A stretch of DNA of 64,000 bases from JAPOXR01 sp963664715. GTDB lineage: Bacteria; Pseudomonadota; Alphaproteobacteria; Rhodobacterales; Rhodobacteraceae. The position numbers were made by a program, and so were the translations under genes. A model generated the notes under the pieces. That model was not told the origin of the DNA, made no database searches, and saw only the letters and a list, made by a program, of their open reading frames with translations. The stretch spans positions 806,001 through 870,000 of the forward strand of contig CAXXUY010000001.1 of NCBI GenBank assembly GCA_963664715.2. The letters run 5' to 3'. Below are positions 62,965 through 64,000 of the stretch, piece by piece; the first letter of the stretch is position 1; each line of letters opens with the position of its first letter.

Positions 62965-63211
62965 TCCGGCCGACCCGGAGGATTTCGATGCAACGCCCAG
63001 GGCAATGGACCGCGCCTTGAAGGCGCGCCTGATCCGCAGGACGAGAACCGGCCTGGGTTTGTCACAGACGGAATTCGCTCGCCGCTTCTGCGTGCCACCG
63101 GGCACGCTGCGGGACTGGGAGCAGGCGCGCTCAACGCCTCCGGACTTTGCCATTGCCTATGTGAAGGTGATTGCCCGTCATCCGGACATGGTGGCGGAGG
63201 ATGTCGCCTGA
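62933..63211 (+). CDS. Helix-turn-helix antitoxin paired with BrnT
   Basis: A 92-residue protein from GTG 62933, overlapping the BrnT end. It contains DATPRAMDRALKARLIRRTR, the XRE helix-turn-helix LGLSQTEFARRFCVPPGTLR DWEQ region (split by one residue in the text), and FAIAYVKVIARHPDMVAEDV. Such HTH proteins replace the ribbon-helix-helix BrnA in some BrnT loci. It is complete. It probably binds the palindrome at 62665. Confidence 0.82.
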   Translation: MKKEHATLKADPADPEDFDATPRAMDRALKARLIRRTRTGLGLSQTEFARRFCVPPGTLRDWEQARSTPPDFAIAYVKVIARHPDMVAEDVA

Positions 63212-63282
63212 CGCGCTTGTGAGCAGTCCATTCTCGCGTGGGCGAGCTACCTGAACCAACAACATGAAATGGCTTGAGCCTG

Positions 63283-63531
63283 ATGAGTTTGTTGGGGAGC
63301 GACGCCATTGCATTGCAGCAGGTTGTCAATCAACTGAAAGCCGGATTGGACAGGGATCTGAAACATCCCTTGCTGTTCCGCGGTCAATTACTTGCGGTTG
63401 TCATCTTGTTGGGACTGGCATCGGAACTCGCGCTGAAAGCGCTGCTCATGCTCGACACGGGCGCTTCCGCAAAATGCCATGATTTGGGGGTCGATTCGGG
63501 TAAGGGGCAGGATCGTATGTTAAGCACGTGA
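63283..63531 (+). pseudogene. Truncated HEPN-like protein, interrupted by a small element
   Basis: From ATG 63283 the frame reads MSLLGSDAIALQQVVNQLKA, GLDRDLKHPLLFRGQLLAVV and ILLGLASELALKALLMLDTG, then AKCHDL, after which it enters the inverted-repeat element at 63482 and soon stops. The SELALKALL...HDL pattern recalls HEPN proteins found in abortive-infection and toxin systems. No continuation is seen after the element. Family call is tentative. Confidence 0.4.
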
Positions 63532-63680
63532 AGCCGCCATTGTTCGCCGCAGGTGTTCGCCCATGACCAGGATGTGAGCCACAAGCATCAAATGTGCGGA
63601 CAATCGCCCGTGAATGCGACGAGAGGCGAAGACAAGATGCTTAGAGGGTAATTTGCCCCGTACCGGAATCGACCCCAAAT
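63482..63680. mobile_element. Small inverted-repeat (MITE-like) element
   Basis: About 199 bases bounded by imperfect inverted repeats of 27-28 bases: the left end begins ATTTGGGGGTCGATTCGGG and reads on to GGGGCA at 63509; the right end (63654-63680), inverted, begins ATTTGGGGTCGATTCCGG and also ends GGGGCA. The ends differ by one inserted G and two or three substitutions. No transposase is encoded between them. It sits exactly where the HEPN-like gene loses similarity. No convincing target duplication was seen. Confidence 0.65.
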
Positions 63681-64000
63681 TCGTTGCTTTTAAAAGGGCG
63701 TAATTCAGGCATGGCGCGATTCTGCGGAGATTGAGGTTGTCGTATCGAATCACGCGGCGTGCCCCGCCTAGGCCATCGCCCGCCACCTCAACACGGAAGG
63801 ACGTGAGGAGGAAGTCCAGGAAACCAGAGATTTCTTTTCGACCATTGTGCCCGATCCCGACGATGACAATTAGGCCTAAACGGACCGAAGCTGCATATAT
63901 GGACATCTGAAAGAACACACGGGGAACGGGCCGGAGATTTTGTGACGTTTCTTTCGGCAGTATCCTGCCGAAATCGGCTTACATGTCCTGACCTGGTTCT
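63681..64000. other. Right edge, nothing recognised
   Basis: About 320 bases. A minus-strand frame (63687-63918) reads VIVGIGHNGRKEISGFLDFL and similar, with no family I can name; it may be the end of a gene or chance. Confidence 0.3.

Noticed and set aside
1..64000. CRISPR arrays, tRNA and rRNA genes
   Set aside because: No repeated spacer pattern, cloverleaf-like conserved T-loop segment or rRNA sequence was recognised on either strand by reading.

Overview
The window looks like an accessory, catabolism-rich stretch of an alphaproteobacterial genome, plausibly Rhodobacterales-like. This rests on gene content only: heterotetrameric sarcosine oxidase, non-pyrrolysine MttB-type methyltransferase, many ABC importers with private enzymes, IS6-family elements and clustered toxin-antitoxin genes. 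GC content is fairly high, with G/C-rich third positions in the real genes. No rRNA, tRNA or CRISPR array was seen.

Layout. 1-0.9 kb: end of a sarcosine oxidase operon (soxA C-terminus, soxG). 1.2-3.4 kb: aminotransferase plus two-subunit TPP decarboxylase of the sulfopyruvate/phosphonopyruvate type. 3.6-7.9 kb (minus): split transketolase, FGGY kinase and SorC regulator, with two identical 12-bp sites upstream. 8.2-11.5 kb: divergent MttB-family methyltransferase and FAD amine oxidoreductase. 11.9-17.4 kb: sugar-type ABC importer without its ATPase, a two-domain SnoaL/NTF2-like protein and a divergent LysR regulator. 17.9-18.4 kb: a decayed nucleotidyltransferase-fold gene. 19.6-27.1 kb: GntR regulator, xylose-type ABC importer, two-subunit GMC dehydrogenase and an enolase-superfamily dehydratase broken by a one-base deletion. 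27.5-41.6 kb: a dipeptide-type ABC importer with three CocE/NonD hydrolases, another alpha/beta hydrolase and an M81 (MlrC-like) metallopeptidase. 42.4-48.9 kb: an Fbp-type ABC importer with an SDR and two paralogous amidohydrolase-fold proteins that have lost most of the metal ligands. 51.9-58.8 kb (minus): regulator, alpha/beta hydrolase and a second dipeptide-type importer.

Two intervals, 49.0-51.4 kb and 58.9-63.7 kb, are mobile, decayed DNA. They hold at least four toxin-antitoxin loci in which the toxin gene carries one frameshift or nonsense change while the antitoxin, where present, is intact. They also hold two direct-repeat IS6-family copies around one such locus, an hsdR gene cut at the IS edge, and a roughly 200-bp element with terminal inverted repeats sitting in a small HEPN-like gene.

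The recurring theme is a solute importer co-transcribed with its own catabolic enzymes and local regulator. The most novel-looking unit is the peptide/ester degradation operon at 27.5-41.6 kb, followed by the metal-ligand-less amidohydrolase pair at 46.3-48.9 kb. All assignments come from reading motifs and gene order; no database search was run.
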